Below are positions 33,001-46,442 of a DNA stretch of 64,000 nt, piece after piece. The stretch lies in NCBI GenBank assembly GCA_031216445.1, contig CM062219.1, forward strand, positions 12,146,501 to 12,210,500, read 5' to 3'. The stretch's first letter is position 1; every line of letters begins with the position of its first letter. This DNA comes from Lateolabrax maculatus (Eukaryota; Chordata; Actinopteri; Acropomatiformes; Lateolabracidae). Made by a program: the position numbers and the translations under genes. The notes under the pieces were generated by a model that made no database searches, had not been told where the DNA came from, and was given only the letters and a program-made list of their open reading frames with translations.

Positions 33001-36000
33001 TTGTATCAGATTGTCGGGAATGGAAGCGAGCAGCAGCTCCAGAGGGAGTTAGAGGATGTCCTCATGGACCCATCCGTAGCTGACACTGGGCTCGGATCAG
33101 AAACAGGAATGGAGAGCCTTGGTGGGGGCGACCATGGCCTTCTTCCCACTACGGCGTCACCTGTACCGCCAGGCTCTGACCCTCTGAGCGCACCACCACC
33201 CAAGTTGGAGATGGTGCTTCCTGTTCAGACAGCTCAGGAAAGTGAGCTGAATGAGCGATCGTACCGAGGTGAGCCATGATGTGACTTTTCTTATCCTCTT
33301 TTGGTGTGTCTGTCGAGGTTCGCACAATGGATGTTATCTTGACCTTTATAGAAGTGTTTCTAAGACATTCAGAGTAATATCACAAAAAACACCCCCCTTA
33401 AATCCTCACTGCCTATTTTTAATCTCTGTAGCAGAGGCCATTTTCTTTTCATTTACTTGTCCCCACTATGCATTTGTTGCATGAATTTCACTTATTTATA
33501 TGACTGTTGTTCTTCTTATGTATCAGTCTATATCCCCTCCTACCATTCCATGGTACTTTACTTCATTTCTACTTTGCTTATCTCAGATGAGGACAATAAT
33601 GTTGATGTACAACCATAAGATCCATATTAAATCATTCCCTTTACTTTCTTCTACTCTGCCTTTCACCTCTCCCAATCCATTGCCCTTTTGCAGCAGATGA
33701 ATCGTCATCAGAGGGCAGTCCCGGCAGTCCCATCCCAGATGAGGACAGCGTTGTGTTCAGCCAGCTGACATATTTGGGGTGTGCCTCGGTCAACGCCCCC
33801 CGCAGTGAGGTGGAGGCCCTCCGGATGATGAGTATCCTCAGAGGGCAGTGCCAAGTCCCCCTGGATGTCACACTGTCTGTGCCAGGCGTGTCCGAAGGCA
33901 CTGTCAGGTAGGGGGAACATATGTATTATTAGTTTCAGTTCTACAGTGTAGTGTAACATACGTATGTGTACATACGTTATGCAAATTGGACACCCAATGC
34001 TTAAATGTTGTACACACAGTACACAAGCACACATAACAAGTCTTATACTGCAACAGAGACTTTTAAGTTATCCAATGGCAAACAAATGTATTCATGTTTT
34101 AACAGGTTGCTGGACCCTAACACCAGTACAGAGATCGCCAACTATCCTATCTATAAGATTCTGTTCTGTGTGCGAGGCCATGATGGCACACCAGAGAGCG
34201 ACTGCTTTGCCTTCACTGAGAGCCACTACAATGCTGAGATCTTCAGGATCCATGTGTTTCGCTGCCAAATCCAAGAAGCGGTGAGGATCCAAGCATTAAC
34301 TGATTGATTGTTGTTTAACTTGTGTTTAACTGTGTTTACTGAAGGCATATTTAAAAGATAGGTTCATAATTTTTTAAGTCAGTCTTAAAACAGTAGTCAG
34401 GTGCCCATATGAACACTGAAACAGATTTTGCGAGCTATAATCATTATTTCTGTTCATACCCGTCATTAAGAGATGGAATTTCCAAAGAAAGTGATGGGGA
34501 ACAAAATCCATTGTCCTTGTTTTGTGAAAAAAATACATAATACTGTGGATTGTGTCCCCTATCACTTCCATTGAAATTCCATTAGGAAGGGATCTTTTAA
34601 AGCCCAGAATAAACAGGAGGAATTATTACAACAAGCAAAACCTGTATCTAAGTTCATATATAGGCACCTGACTATTGTTTGAAGTCAGGTTTGAATAATT
34701 GTGACCCAATCCTTTAACACAAACTCACACATACCAAAGCAATGTTACTGCTGTTCAGATAGTGAACCAAAGGGGGAGCAAAAGCTCCTCTTATAAATGA
34801 TCTGTGTTTTACATGACACTCTTTTCTCTCTCTTTTTTGCACTTTTTCTATCTCTACCACTCACACACACATACACATGTGTACAGATTTATATTTCCAG
34901 CCGTATTCTGGTGGACCATGTCTTAAATTGTTGATTTCCCTGTAGCTTGTCCTTCAGTGTTTAGTGTCAGTATGGGAGCTTCCTTAAGGGATCATGTCAT
35001 GGACTGCAGGCAGTGCTGCAATGCACATGTACACCATACACAAACACAAAGTACACAAAATCCCCCAAGCCAATTTATAGGAGTGAGTAAGGGTAATTGC
35101 TTATATACAGTAGGTTCAGTAGAAATATAAAAGAATAATAATAATACTAACTATATATTTTATTTATAGAGTCCTTTTCAGAGTCCTCAAAGACACTTTA
35201 CATACGTTAAAATAATCATAGAAAGCAACACACTAAAAACATATTTAACACAACATTAATCATACATTAAAGCCGTTCTGAAAATGTGAGTTTTGATTAG
35301 TGATTTGATCTATGAGCAGGCGAGCAGCAGATATACTGGAGTTTATTTGGGACTTGGGATGATAAAGAATGCTATTGCAGTAGTTAATTTTGGATGTGAA
35401 TTCTTCATGAAGGCATGGATCAAAGTTTCTGCAGCAGAGAAGGAGAGCGATGGGCGGAGAGAGGCTTCAGGTGCAAAAATGACGTATGACGTTACCAAGA
35501 TGCATGTAGACGATGAACAGGAGAGAACCAAGCACCAAACCCTGGGTTACTGTTGGATAAAGGAGCGGTGGAGGAGGTGCAGTTGTTAGAAGATATGACT
35601 TTAGCCAGGAGAGGGCAGTACCACTGAGGGTGTTTGGGACAGGTGGGGAGATGAAGAAGGCGGAGGATGTGGTCAGGTTGCTGTAAATTATGTACATTTT
35701 TGTTTGGAAAAATGAAAAGATAGAGTTTCACTTGCACAGGAATTTTTTTTTATTGCAGAAAAGAGAGCCTTGGGGTTGGTGGAGCCAGAGTGCATGAATA
35801 GTGAGTAGTAGGTGGACCAGGCTGTGATGAGAGCGTATTTGTATTATTGAAGGTAGTCTGTGTAATCCATAGTGATTGCCAGGTGGTCAGAGATATAGAG
35901 GTTGAGGCTTGAGAGTTGATGAAGGGGATGTAATCACGGCTGTGAGTGGGAAAGTTAATGTTGTATGAAGTTGACGCATTTTAGCATTTCTAGGAATTCT

Positions 36001-39000
36001 ACGGCAGATTTTCAGTCAGTGTCATCAGTGTGGATACTAAAATCATCCAAAAGGAGAACGGAAGGTGAGATGGCACATAGCTTGGTCAGAAAATCTGAGA
36101 AGTCTGACAGAAAGGAGGAGTTTGGCTTGAGGGTGTGCTAGTGTTCAAAAGAATGAGCGGCAGGAATGGAAGTGGTGATTGTTTTAAAGTCATTCCTGTA
36201 AACAGCAGTAACACCACCTCCCCGCCCCTCATGACGAGGTTTTTTAATGTATGTGAATACCGTGGGAGTGGTCTAGTTTAATGAGAAATAGTCAATATAG
36301 TCATATTCAGGTGGCTTGTGAGGTGGACTGAGGAAGGGGACGGCGATTGGACAGATTCTTGGACAGATCTTAGGTGGAGCACAGCGGTGGCATGGTCCAG
36401 TTGGGGGGCACTAGCACAAAGCTTATATTAGCTTGTGACCAAGAGCCGGGTGTCCAGGGAAGGAGAAGCGATGTGCACCCCAGAAATATCCACGGGATAA
36501 TCCACAGCCTAACAGCGGCAGGACAGCAACAGTCCAGTGAGGAGGAGTGGTAGCCTGGAGGGGCTACCAGCCTAGTACCCTTTACGATCCTGCTTGGTGT
36601 ATGGAGGTCAACCTGGTGCGGTGGATTGGAGGATAGGAAGCAAAAATACACCGGCGTCCGCCATCTTTTCTGTCTGAACAAGATCTGAATAGGGAACCCA
36701 CTCATGAAACTGGGTTAAAGTACTGCTTCACTGTTCAGTGACCTGATTTCTTCCTCATGGAAGCACTCTCCTTCAATGTCACTAAGAGCCCCCAGACAGA
36801 CGCTACTTCATCAGGCCCACATCATCCTACTATACTGTTCCCAGACACCCACCCCTAACACACATGCTCACACTAATGCACACTCACTCCCTCACTCAGT
36901 CACTCTCTCTCACACGCACAGAGAGAGATAATCCCCAATAGTAATTGACTTCTTTACTTAGCAACAGGACATCTCTGTCTTAGGCTCCCTCTTTCCGCTC
37001 CTCATCCCCACATTCTTCCTTTTGCACACGCCCCTCCCTTCCAAACCCACAGCAACAAACCAATCTACAATGCCTCCAGCTTTGTTTTTGGCCTCTCATT
37101 TGCACTGTCAGACTGGATTGAGCCAGCCCATTGGTTGCCTCCGTCAGAAAAAAGCTGCACTAGTCATATGCTTCACATTAGCCTCAAATCCACTATAAAC
37201 AACTCTTAGGCCCTCTAAAAACCACTGTATTTATTCATTAAGGTGTTTTAGTTATTTATTTTGAAATAAACCATACCCATTGCCATCCCTTAAAAGATGC
37301 ACATTTATTTACCCACACAAATGTTCTGATCTGTACTGAGGTAACCTTGTGGCAGGCCATCACAGCTGGACTAAAACTATTTACTGTCTTATTTGCCTCA
37401 GCTGCCTCATTTGCTTTAAGCAAGTGACCCAATTATTTAATCACGTTGTGAAGAGCATCCGGAGCATTCTTTACCCTTAATTAAAAAATACGACTATTTG
37501 GGAAGAAAAAATAAGGAACTTAAAGCTAATTAATTTCCTTAATTTATTGAATTTATCACTGTAAGTACTTTCAGGTTTTGTAAGCATACACTTTTGGGGG
37601 AAATTTTGTGCAATTTCTTTTTCTAAACAGATTTGTGGATTTCTGCCTTCTTTGTGCCAGACCTCCTAGTCAGGCCCCAAGGCTAGTTTCTTACAATTCC
37701 CAGTTTTCTGGTGTGGATGCGGTTGAGTATAATACCCAGCACCTCGCTTTTGTGCCCATAAACTTGCTGCTCCCATCCACAGATGTATATCTAGTACTGT
37801 TTTGATCCTAAACAGGAAGTGAAAACAATGCAACACAAGACTTAACAAGGTCCAGATCTTTAAAGACTACATTTAGGTAAAGGTTGATTCCAAATCCAAA
37901 ACAGGTTATAAACAGCAACATTTGAACAATCTCTCCACAGTTTATTTGACATGTTTTAAAATGTTTACCTGGGTTTGCATTAATGTACAAAAATGAGCAG
38001 GGACAGACCCAACAGACAAAGCTCCAGTGGTTGAGAGAAAAGGTTAAAACTTAATAGATTTTGGTGATGACGATGACAACTTTTGTGGAATCATGTTTTT
38101 TTTTCTAGATGCTAATGTATTAAACTACCTTATTTACAGTTTACAGTTTCAACTACATTGAAAGACCGAATGGCAGAATGTTTTTCTTCATCAGCCTAAA
38201 TTACTTGTCAGGATTGATATTTTTGCAGTACAACTGTCCACGTCCTGATAGAGCTCCTTCACACTGCATATAAAGAATAAAAAGGACCATTTGTACACAT
38301 TTACACTGGTCAGTTTTGATTCTAGCATTGATTGGAACAGTACAAAAATAACAATTCTATTGTGCCATTTGTCATAATTTCATCAATACAGGAGGTGACC
38401 CCCATCTAACTACTCGTTCCCCATCTCCTACATCGAGTCCACCCAATGTTTCTTAATAAATAAACCCCCTGCGATGCCCCAATGTCCTTCTACTGCATGA
38501 GAACATAACAAAAGCATTGTGTAGGAGAGGTTAGGAGCTGCTTTATACTCTGGCCTTGAAAAAAGCAAAAGAGCGTTTTTATTTATTGATAACAGCAGTT
38601 TCCCCACACCATTTCTCAGTCACTTACCCCCAAGCGCTGCTGTTTACCAGAAGTAGAGATGATCCAAAACCACTGTGCTGTGGGCCTCTAGTTGGGGGAG
38701 CACTCTGTTTATTATCACACACACATGTCTTGTGTAGTAAATATAAAAAATAAAATGAAATACTTTTTCTTGACTAAATGCAAAGCTCACCAATCTAAAG
38801 TCTTGTGAGTGGAAAAGTACATTTAGGGAAGGGGGGGGGCATAACCCTGCAGTCTCTGGAAGGACCGAGTTGTCTCTGTTTAATGTTAATAGGAACAATA
38901 CCTCCTCACTCAGATTCACAGGCAAATATGAATCAGTATTTTGATTAAAACTCAAAATGGTTAATAGGTTGGAGGTACTGCTGTCAGTAGAGTAGTGGGT

Positions 39001-41057
39001 CATTAGGTAAGCTTTTTAGTGCACCATATAACAAAATAGCAATAGCAGATCCATAGAGGTTTGATTGAGTTTTTAATCAATACTAATGACTCAGTGATTA
39101 CTTTGCCTGGTGCTGATATTTTTGGCTTTCAAAACTCCATTTTATGGTCTACAGGACATTTCAGCTACAGAAGCTGCTAAACTTGGTGCAAAGGTAAAAA
39201 AAAACAAAAAAACATACTACTGTATTTGAGTTTGTGATACTGTTTATCCCTTAGTCTATGTTGGATTGGATTTGTGCTTTAATTAGCTATCTGACTTGTC
39301 AGTGTTGTTTATGTCTTAAGGCATTACCAATGGTGTTACAATTTCTACTCTCTGTGAATAGCAGGTAATAAAGGTCAGGAATGCCTTTTCAAACAAAAAT
39401 TACTAGGTGCATTGAGGGAACATGTTTCACTGAGCAAAGTAGTTGATGTATTGAAAGAAGGACAAGTACTCAAATAACATCAGCTCAAGCACTTTCTGAT
39501 TTGATTGTACAAATGCACCACCCGGACTATCTGTGCATACAAATATACACTGATTTCAGTGTAGATTCATCCATACGCTTGTATAAGTGCGTTTTACAAA
39601 CGCTTTTCATTTATTCAAGTTTGTGTTTAGTATAAAGTGTTTTGTGTGTGTTTACCTTTCTCCTGCAGGTGAGTAGGATACTGTACAGCTTCGCCACAGC
39701 ATTTCGGCGGTCAGCTAAGAAGGCAGTTCTGTCATCTCAGCAGGCTGCTCCGCTCACTCCTGACAGCGACTTGTTTACCTTCACCGTCAGCCTGGAAATC
39801 AAGGAGGATGATGGCAAGGGTACTTTCAGGTGAGACATACAATCACGCATTATGTATTTCACTGTTTAGAGCATGGAACCATCATTTATGATGCTTACAC
39901 AGAATTATGAAAAATTATGTGTAATACCATGTCCATGAAATACCGTGGAGTTGCACTTCTGTTGAGCCTGTTTCTGTATTTAAGACTAGTTTAAATCATC
40001 AAATCTAGCCAGTAATGTATGTCTTGAACAATATATGTCATTTTGAAAAATTTGATTTGTATTGGCACTACCATTTTAACAAAATATGTTAAGAGCTTTG
40101 AATGAACATGGCCACTAAATGACACAAGTTCCTCACCAAATTACCCGTGTCACGCACATAAACACAGGGACATGCAGCCCTACTTTCGGAGATTAAGTGT
40201 TGTTCAAAGTTGTCATACTTTTGGGTGACCCAGTTACAGAAGTCACAAACCTTTCTGAGGATGACAGCATGTGTAGTACATACTACCCATGAGGGAAGCA
40301 TCATCTTATTGGTTTATATACAAAAAGAATGTGTCAGTAAATGAAACATAAAAACAAAAAAAGAGCAACTGAAGAGTCCTTCCTGTCTCACAGTAGCAGA
40401 CTGATATTTTGACCACTTCTGTCAATAAAGCTATAATATGTAACTTTTCTGCATTAAAATGTCTAAACGACTATTTGCTGTGTGCTTACATTATCCCAAT
40501 TGTTTACAACATTTTTCAAACCTAGAAAAATCCCTAATTTTAATCGTTTTTTATTTTAAACGGTTAGTTTCAATTGGTCACCTGTCAATGATGTAATATC
40601 CCCTTTTCCGCATTCATCAGCCTTGTGGTTGTGTGCCAGAAGCTGTCATAATGGACATAAAGACTTTTTATCCAGTTTTAAGCCACATTTTTACAATACA
40701 TTTTTAACTATATATTTTAACTGGATGAAGGATTTTGGTCATCTGACGCCTGGACCCTAAATTATCATAGAAACAATCTGAGCAAACGCAGCTCGACTAA
40801 TGTTGGATAAACAGATTTTTAACGTGAAACTGCTTTATTTAGTGTTTTTACTAGTTTTAATCACCCGGTCTGTTTGTTTTGGAGAGGAGGGGACCTCTGC
40901 GGATAATTTGGCTCCCGCTAAAAACCTCGTGAAGCTCACTGCAATGACGGCAATGGTGGTGAAGACAACAACTTCCATGATCCCATGCTTCTTCACGTCG
41001 TCACCAAATGGCGTCTCTGTTATTGTTTTGATTGAGAGACCACTAGCGGCAGAAAAT

Positions 41058-41100
<43 letters not shown>

Positions 41101-44100
41101 CTTTTTCACACTTTGATAAGAGAAAATACAGAACGTTCTTGTGTTTGCCCCATTCAACCCCTCTTTCCTGACCTTTTTTTTATTATTTTCCAATATTACT
41201 GAGTCACTTCTGTGTGTTCACAAACAGCCCGAGATACTCAGCTTATTTGGAAAACAAATCAAAACAAACAAACAAAAAATGACTGTGAATATTTTTAGCC
41301 CACAGATATTTCCTGCTCATTAGCTCTTGGTTGATTATTTTTGGTGTTCTGACTAACAAGCAAACAGCTCTCACATGGAAGCACAAATATAGAAGCATTT
41401 TTTCCTTATTGAAATAAAATACAGAAAGAATAATCTATAGAAACTTCATAAAGTATAAAATCTGTCAAATACAATAGAGGTATGTATGGTGTTAGGGTGT
41501 AAACAAGGCTGTTTATTGTAGTCAGATGACCTAGTTACAGTGTTAAACCATGACTCAGTCTGATAGTCTAGTTGAGTAAGCTTTATCTGGTACATTAAGT
41601 CCCTATTCAGAAAGAGACAAGTTTTTGTGATCTAACCACTGCCTGACATCATGGCAGGTTCCAAATGTTTCCAATACATTTCAAATAGATTAATGGATTT
41701 TCTTTTACTCAAGAATCTCTGTACGTAAGGGCTTCCTCAGTGTTTCCTCAGGAATTTGTGTCAGCTTGGAGAATGTTGATTACAGTTCCTGTCCCAAACC
41801 TGGTTCTCTTTCCTGCTCTGCTTTTAGAGCAAGAAAGTGAGTGACACATAGAGAGTGTACTGTTTGTGCAAGTTAGTGTGTATCAAAAGAAGAAACAGAA
41901 GGATTATCATTGTCTTTCCCGGTTCAGATATAATTCTACAGCCTGTTTTATGAACCTGTGGTCAAATAATTCCTAGTTGTCTTTAATGTCATGGGGTTAT
42001 TTTATAATAAAAGTTTTCCAAATGACAGTTAATCTCTCACTGTATCTGCTGCATAATTTAACTACGCATTTGTCACATTAATCACAGTTGTTTCAGTTGA
42101 TCGTTTTGCTGTCAAAACCATTGGTAATATTTCTTGTTTTCACATATTCAGTGCTGTAGCAAAAGACAAGGACAAGCAGAGCTTCAAGCTGCGTGCAGGA
42201 ATGGACAAGAAAATTGTCATTTATGTCCAGCAGACCTCCAATAAGGAACTGGCTATTGAAAGGTAAAATAAAACACAAGAACATACACTCACACACTCAT
42301 GCACAGACATCTTCAAAATAGTAGTAGCATCCTCAAATGTACTAGTTTACTATACAGTGAAATGGGATCATTGAATGTTGATTATTGTTTCATTTGTTAT
42401 TCTGATAGGCTATCAGCTTTCAGAAGATTTATTTCAAAATAAATCAACCAAGACACCAGATATACTTCTAAACATGATAAGAACAACCAAGGGAATCGAG
42501 GATATAAATTAACATATATATCCAGAGAATCCTCCAATTGCTACAGTTGAGCTGTGTCTGCTTAAAACACGACCAGACATTCATAAGAAAGAAATCACTC
42601 AGCTTTAAATGACAAACACACCAGTGAACATCTTTACATCCGTGTGTCAGGTTTTAAGTGTTCCGGCACATTTATAAGACGGTGATTGATGTGAGTCTGT
42701 CTCTGAGACTCCTCAATTTCCACGGTTTAATAAATCTGTTGAGATGTAAACATTCCATCACCTTTTTGCAGATGTCCGTTTTCGCAGTGGTTTGTTATTG
42801 TTTGATGAACTTGTAAAAGATGGGGATTGAACGACTGTGTTTAATATTCTCCATGATCTGGTCTGTGTTAGAGGATCAGTCCAGGAAGCTATTTGCGGTA
42901 ACATATGATGGTTAACAACTGGTTTTACTCTATAGGAAGATTTATTGTTCTATTTCACGCTCCTGCTCTGTTCTTTCCTCTTTGCCCTCCCTTTTTTCTT
43001 ATGTAATCCTTTTCATTTCACTTTTTTTCTCTATCTTGCATGTCTTTGGGTATATGTGTGTCTGTATGTGTTTGTTGAATGTCTTGTGTGCTTTCATGTG
43101 TGTTTCCTCTCCAGGTGTTTCGGTCTTCTGCTCAGCCCAGGGAAAAATGTGAAGAACAGCGACATGCACCTGCTAGATCTGGTGGGTGACTGTTTCCACG
43201 TGTGTGTATGTGTGTGTCACCGTGTGTTTGTGTGCAATTGCTAACTTCTTTCAACTTGTGACCCTTCAGGAGTCAATGGGAAAGAGCTCCGATGGGAAAT
43301 CTTACATCATAACAGGAAGTTGGAATCCCAACACGCCTCAGTTCCAGGCTGTGAATGAGGAAACGCCCAAAGGTAACAGCCAAAAATCTGTCGAAAATTC
43401 AAAAGAAACAGAATGATTTTCAACAGTTATTATTTTCTTAGTTGTACAAATCCTCAAATCAAGCTGTGAAAGAGCAGTTTATGGTGACATTATTACTACA
43501 ATAAATGGGCATGGAAACTGTACTTTAATAGTGAAAAGTAATGTTGCATACAACACAGAAGCTACAATATTTGAACAAATAAATATTGCTAGAAAATAGG
43601 TGATACAACAAAGACAGTCACACCAAATGACCTGTAACTGACTTTGTTCCATCCTTGTGCCACATGCAGTAATTTCTACCCCACCAATCCACCTTTAAAC
43701 GCAATAAGTCATGGTTAAAATATATTAGTTTTGTGAACGGAAGGGAATCAGTCACTGGGGATAACATTTTAGTCGTTTTCTTTTTTTCTAGATAAATTCA
43801 TGTACATGACGACAGCAGTGGACCTGGTGATTACAGAGGTGGAGGAGCCAGTCCGTTTTCTGCTTGAGACGAGGGTCAGGGTGTGCTCCCCAAATGACAG
43901 GTTGTTCTGGCCCTTCAGCAAGCGTAACTACACTGAGACCTTCTACCTTAAACTACGACAGGTATGTCAAGTCATGGCACAGTATTCCATCTGTGATTAA
44001 ATCAGTGCATGCAATGGTCTCTGTGAATTGCAGCAATGCAAAGGAATCAGTTTTTTAATACACTGTGGTTGTGTAATTGCAAAGTAATATATGAAAAAGA

Positions 44101-45977
44101 AATGTAATGGATGTTTTTTCAACCAATCAGAGTAGTTCATCTGATGTCTTCGTCAATGCATCTCTCTTCAGATGGAGCGTAAGGAGCGCAAGAGTCCTGC
44201 CTCTGACACACTGTATGAGGTGTTGAGTTTGGAAAGTGAGACTGAGAGAGAGAAACGAAAGACAACAGCTAGTCCCGGCATCCTGCCCACTGGGCCTGGT
44301 ACCATGGTTCCTTCACCACCTGAGGATGATGAAGAGGAAGGTGATTGGATGCTGTCTCACTTTTTTTGCTTAGTCACTTTTCATATGATTTTTATTTTAT
44401 TAAAGGCACACAATACAGAAGAATTCCTGATATAACAAAGGGTATTATTTCTTTATATAAGCCATATGAAAATATTCTCTACAAACATGACCACATAGAA
44501 CCACAGAGGCCTGACTAGAAGAACCATATGAAAATTGTTTTAACTTTTTGAACCACTTGTTGTACTTGATCATGTCAGACACATAAACAGCCTCAAAGCA
44601 GATGCTGAGCTGGCAAGATAATCTAAATTACGTTTTGATTTTACTCTGGAATGCTGAACCATTGTGGTGTCCTTGGTCAGGACTGACCTCATTCAGAAGC
44701 ATGCACCTCCCAGACACAGCAATAAAAGTATTACTACCCAGCAGCATGAGAGGAAACATGGTTAACCATCATACAACCCAGCTGAATTATCCTGCATACT
44801 TTCAGATATTTAGCATTTAACACTTACAGCCCCAACTCACTGACTGATACTTTACATAAAAAATTAAAACTCTACCCAGTGGGGCTGTACCAGATATAGA
44901 CTTGTGGTGCACAGGAGTCATCCTGTGGGAGATCAGATACTGTGTTACAGAACTGTTTGTACTCACAGAGTACTTAGCTAGCAGTGGTGTGTGTGTTTTT
45001 TTAGTATGAATGTGAAAGGTGGCAGTGAGAATAAAAGGCCGAAAGCATAATTGAGGTACTTTTTGTATTTGTTTGTGTGTTAGTCTTTAGGCTACTGGCC
45101 TTTTGGTACAGTTTGGTTCAACTCCTTTGACTGTATGTCCATTGATTACCTGTTGTTGTGACTATTTAGATACTACAGCCAATATACACGTAGATAGTTG
45201 ATGCTATAAAAAGCTGATTCTATGAAAAGTTGAAATCAAAGACCCAACAATTAGTTTAGATCATAAATTTCCACATCTAGGTATACATATGTTTTATCAA
45301 ATAAAACATGAAAACAAGACCATGCAACATTACAAAACATTAAACCAGAAGATCACAGCCTGTGATATAAACATTTCAAAGTGTCTTTAAGTGGAATATG
45401 TACATTTAGGCACCATCTTGGTACAGTAACACCAATAAGCAGGAAGTGTGTGACTGACTATATAAAACAATCTATTTGAATGAGGAAACATCTGTATCTT
45501 AAGTTCCTACAATTCAGGTGAAAATAATTTTCCTTTCACATGCATGACCTCTGTTGAATTGTTTAGACTTTGGAGTAAAGGACAATAATCACTTGTTTTC
45601 ACGGTGTGTGTCCAGATAATGATGAGCCGTTACTCAGCGGGTCGGGTGACGTTTCCAAGGAGTGTGCAGAGAAGATCCTGGAAACCTGGGGAGACTTGTT
45701 ATCCAAGTGGTAAGGCTTCGTTCCCTTGTTAACTCTGTCCTTCAATTTCTTTTGCTGTTGTGCACACGCAAAGTTACACACACGTACACAAGTAATTCAT
45801 TTTCGGGGGGTTTAGCGGATGTACTGTATGTGAAAAAAAGAGCAGCAGCCAGGAGTTCTTGATAAGCAGCTTATTAAGATAGCTTCCCTCTCCCATTACT
45901 GCATTTGTTTTTAATCAAAAGCTTGTGATGAACTGAATAGAAACTGCCTGGACTTTAATTAGCTGTAAATTAAGCTC

Positions 45978-46030
<53 letters not shown>

Positions 46031-46385
46031 TGGGGGGTGGGAAGGGTCACCAAGGACAAAGACGCATGTACATACACTTTGTTTCAGGAACAGCATACTT
46101 TGGTTGAATTTGTACAATACATATTGTACAAATATATATACATATATATGATTTGTTTTCCCTCATATATGTTTATTGTAATAAATAAAAATGTTGTCTT
46201 CATTACTTACTGTATTTTGGTGCTTATAATGCCCTTTGACAATACCAAAAGTTGACACTGAATGTTTTGGAGGTATTTGTCTTACTTCTTTGATAAAAAT
46301 AATTCCTGAATAAAGAAAGGGATCATAAGACTAGCCTGGCATAATACCAGGCTTTGTCAAGTGATTGGTGATTGTGTGATTGTGT

Positions 46386-46442
<57 letters not shown>

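Larger units (their letters stand above)
30100..33009 (+). other. rabgap1 intron after first coding exon
   Basis: No confirmed exon. It holds a CTCCT tract (31292-31356), a candidate 30-nt in-frame microexon (31937-31966) and a TG-repeat tract (32931-32971) about 40 bases upstream of the next acceptor. Confidence 0.7.
34281..39668 (+). other. rabgap1 intron inside the PTB coding region
   Basis: A 5.4-kb intron holding the decayed LINE at 35160-36690 and a candidate 39-nt microexon at 39155-39193. No other supported content was seen. 36900-38800 has only short frames. Confidence 0.75.
39830..42151 (+). other. rabgap1 intron with TIR repeat
   Basis: An intron with a MITE-like element at 40438-41062 and an AT microsatellite. 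Otherwise AT-rich with nothing recognised. Confidence 0.7.

Noticed and set aside
36370..36705. A 111-codon minus frame
   Set aside because: It belongs to the 5' part of the decayed LINE, not to a host gene.
40800..41171. A 123-codon + frame with a signal-peptide-like start
   Set aside because: It lies inside a TIR repeat and runs into the AT microsatellite; no family resemblance.
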